Made by a program: the position numbers and the translations under genes. The notes below the pieces were generated by a model. That model was not told where the DNA came from and searched no databases. It saw only the letters and a program-made list of their open reading frames with translations. This document shows, piece by piece, positions 7,311-8,115 of a stretch of 8,115 bases of DNA. Origin of the DNA: an uncultured Veillonella sp. (GTDB lineage: Bacteria > Bacillota > Negativicutes > Veillonellales > Veillonellaceae); NCBI GenBank assembly GCA_900550175.1, contig URQX01000074.1, positions 1 through 8,115 of the forward strand, read 5' to 3'. The number at the start of each line of letters is the position of its first letter. Within the stretch, counting starts at the first letter, position 1.

Positions 7311-7351
7311 ACAATATATGTAAATATTGGTACATTGTATTCGTATGATAG

Positions 7352-7397
7352 AGAGGTTGTTTTCTTTAAAATTAATTGAGAAAACAACCTCTTTTTT
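7352..7397 (+). terminator. Terminator-like hairpin in the leader of the WbaP-like gene (possible attenuator)
   Basis: A perfect 14-bp inverted repeat, 7352-7365 (AGAGGTTGTTTTCT) and 7379-7392, flanks a 13-nt AT-rich loop and runs straight into a T-tract (7392-7397). This is the form of a Rho-independent terminator on the + strand. It ends about 18 nt before ATG 7416 and upstream of the GGGG ribosome binding site at 7405-7408. It may end transcripts of the upstream operon, act as a regulated attenuator for the downstream operon, or both. Confidence 0.8.
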
Positions 7398-7415
7398 AAA
7401 AATTGGGGTATTAGT

Positions 7416-8115
7416 ATGAATAGTTCTGGATATAACAATAATAATAAGTTGCTTATCAGCAAAATTATAGTGCTTATAGCAGATTATGTTTCTATTGTGT
7501 TAGGTACATTAGCAGCCTATCATCTACGTTTAAATTTGCCATTTTTACCGGTAAGTCCACATTTTAAGGTAGATGAAATCTATGTATATGGCGTTATACC
7601 TTTCGTATTCTTAGCTATATTACTACTCAATAATGCCTATTCTGTTGTATCTCCTTATTGGGATACTATGAAGAACTTATTCCGTAGTATCACTATCGGC
7701 GTTGTTGTATCTATTGTGCTCATGTACACAGGACATGTAATCAACGATGTATCTCGTCTCTTTGTTGTATTTGCTTATGTATTCATGTTGCTCTTTATCT
7801 TTAGCTCCCGTTTTATTGTAGGTAAGATGCTTTCAAAGGCAGGATATTTAACAATACCAGTTCTTCTTGTAGGAGCAGGTAAAACAGCAGAGCTCGTAAA
7901 AAAATCCTTAGATCGTATGCCGATTGCTACGTATAAGATTATTGGTTATGTAGATGATAATCCTAAATCCTCTGCCATTGCTAAAGAATATCCATGTCTT
8001 GGAGTTTTTTCTGATGTTGAAAGAGTTATTAAAGATACAGGTGTACAAACAGTCCTTATATGTGCACCAGGGCTAGAACCTAAAAAGTTAGTATCATTGG
8101 TCAATCAATTGCAAT
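7416..8115 (+). CDS. WbaP/CpsE-like polyprenyl-phosphate sugar-phosphate transferase (N-terminal part; runs off the window)
   Basis: Likely starts synthesis of a repeat-unit glycan by moving a sugar-1-phosphate onto undecaprenyl phosphate. The 233 residues present include a short Asn-rich head (GYNNNNK), about four membrane segments (near 15-38, 56-76, 91-108 and 114-131), and a Rossmann-like domain opening with IPVLLVGAGKTAELVKKSL (147-165), followed by IIGYVDDNP (175-183), CLGVFSDVERVI (194-205) and VLICAPGLEPKKLVSLVNQLQ. The APGL...L..LVNQLQ pattern favours the WbaP type over CapD/FlaA1 dehydratases, which share the same N-terminal layout. The C-terminal bacterial sugar transferase domain, which would settle this, lies beyond the window edge. 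ATG 7416 has GGGG (7405-7408) at 7 nt. A terminator-like hairpin lies between the candidate promoter and this gene, which probably heads a new operon. Confidence 0.75.
   Translation, partial: MNSSGYNNNNKLLISKIIVLIADYVSIVLGTLAAYHLRLNLPFLPVSPHFKVDEIYVYGVIPFVFLAILLLNNAYSVVSPYWDTMKNLFRSITIGVVVSIVLMYTGHVINDVSRLFVVFAYVFMLLFIFSSRFIVGKMLSKAGYLTIPVLLVGAGKTAELVKKSLDRMPIATYKIIGYVDDNPKSSAIAKEYPCLGVFSDVERVIKDTGVQTVLICAPGLEPKKLVSLVNQLQ

Larger units (their letters stand above)
7155..7415 (+). other. AT-rich intergenic leader region between the ligase and the WbaP-like gene
   Basis: This 261-nt gap is the only sizeable non-coding stretch and is markedly AT-rich; 7201-7260 has 11 G or C bases in 60. It holds, in order, an imperfect hairpin (7267-7295), a candidate promoter (7281-7310), small overlapping dyads (7309-7340), a terminator-like hairpin (7352-7397) and the ribosome binding site of the next gene (7405-7408). 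No convincing coding sequence is seen; two tiny frames of 12 and 7 codons lack well-placed ribosome binding sites. Confidence 0.7.

Noticed and set aside
7416..8115. CapD/FlaA1/PglF-type nucleotide-sugar dehydratase as the primary call for the last gene
   Set aside because: It shares the same transmembrane plus Rossmann N-terminus, but the CAPGLEPKKLVSLVNQLQ segment resembles WbaP-type proteins more closely. It remains the main alternative because the decisive C-terminus is missing.
1..8115. Mobile elements, CRISPR arrays, tRNA or rRNA genes, defence or toxin systems
   Set aside because: No transposase-like or integrase-like protein, terminal inverted repeats, regularly spaced repeats, cloverleaf-like structure or rRNA-like sequence was recognised; all long frames belong to envelope-glycan families.

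Overview
The window reads as a cell-envelope polysaccharide locus, all on the + strand, from a low-GC bacterium with an outer membrane. It pairs lipopolysaccharide-type genes (a WaaE/KdtX-like inner-core glycosyltransferase, a WaaL-like O-antigen ligase, a VirK/YbjX-family protein) with AT-rich, Firmicute-like codon use and G-rich ribosome binding sites. That combination fits the diderm Firmicutes (Negativicutes), most likely Veillonella or a close relative. The genus is an inference from gene content and style; no 16S gene or other marker is present.

Positions 17-7154 hold six tightly packed genes that look like one transcription unit, with gaps of 12, 15, 16, 9 and 42 nt. In order they are: a membrane-anchored sulfatase-fold phosphotransferase of the LTA synthase/OpgB type, a family 2 glycosyltransferase, a second and shorter family 2 glycosyltransferase of the WaaE/KdtX kind, a DUF535 (VirK/YbjX) protein, an atypical GT-B glycosyltransferase, and a polytopic O-antigen ligase/polymerase. 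A plausible joint role is to build the lipopolysaccharide core or a surface glycan (three cytoplasmic transferases), decorate it outside the inner membrane with a phospho-substituent (first gene), and ligate a lipid-linked glycan onto lipid A-core (last gene). The DUF535 protein would act in some still undefined outer-membrane/LPS role.

Positions 7155-7415 form a 261-nt, very AT-rich intergenic region. It carries an imperfect AT hairpin, a candidate sigma-A-type promoter, overlapping small dyads, and a perfect 14-bp stem followed by a T-tract that looks like a Rho-independent terminator. The terminator ends only about 20 nt before the next start codon and ahead of that gene's ribosome binding site. 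Any transcript able to translate the downstream gene must therefore cross it, which makes it an attenuator candidate.

Positions 7416-8115 encode the first 233 residues of a WbaP/CpsE-like polyprenyl-phosphate sugar-phosphate transferase: transmembrane N-terminus plus a Rossmann-like middle domain. Its catalytic end lies outside the window. It probably opens the next operon, for O-antigen or capsule repeat-unit assembly. I see no RNA genes, mobile elements or CRISPR arrays.
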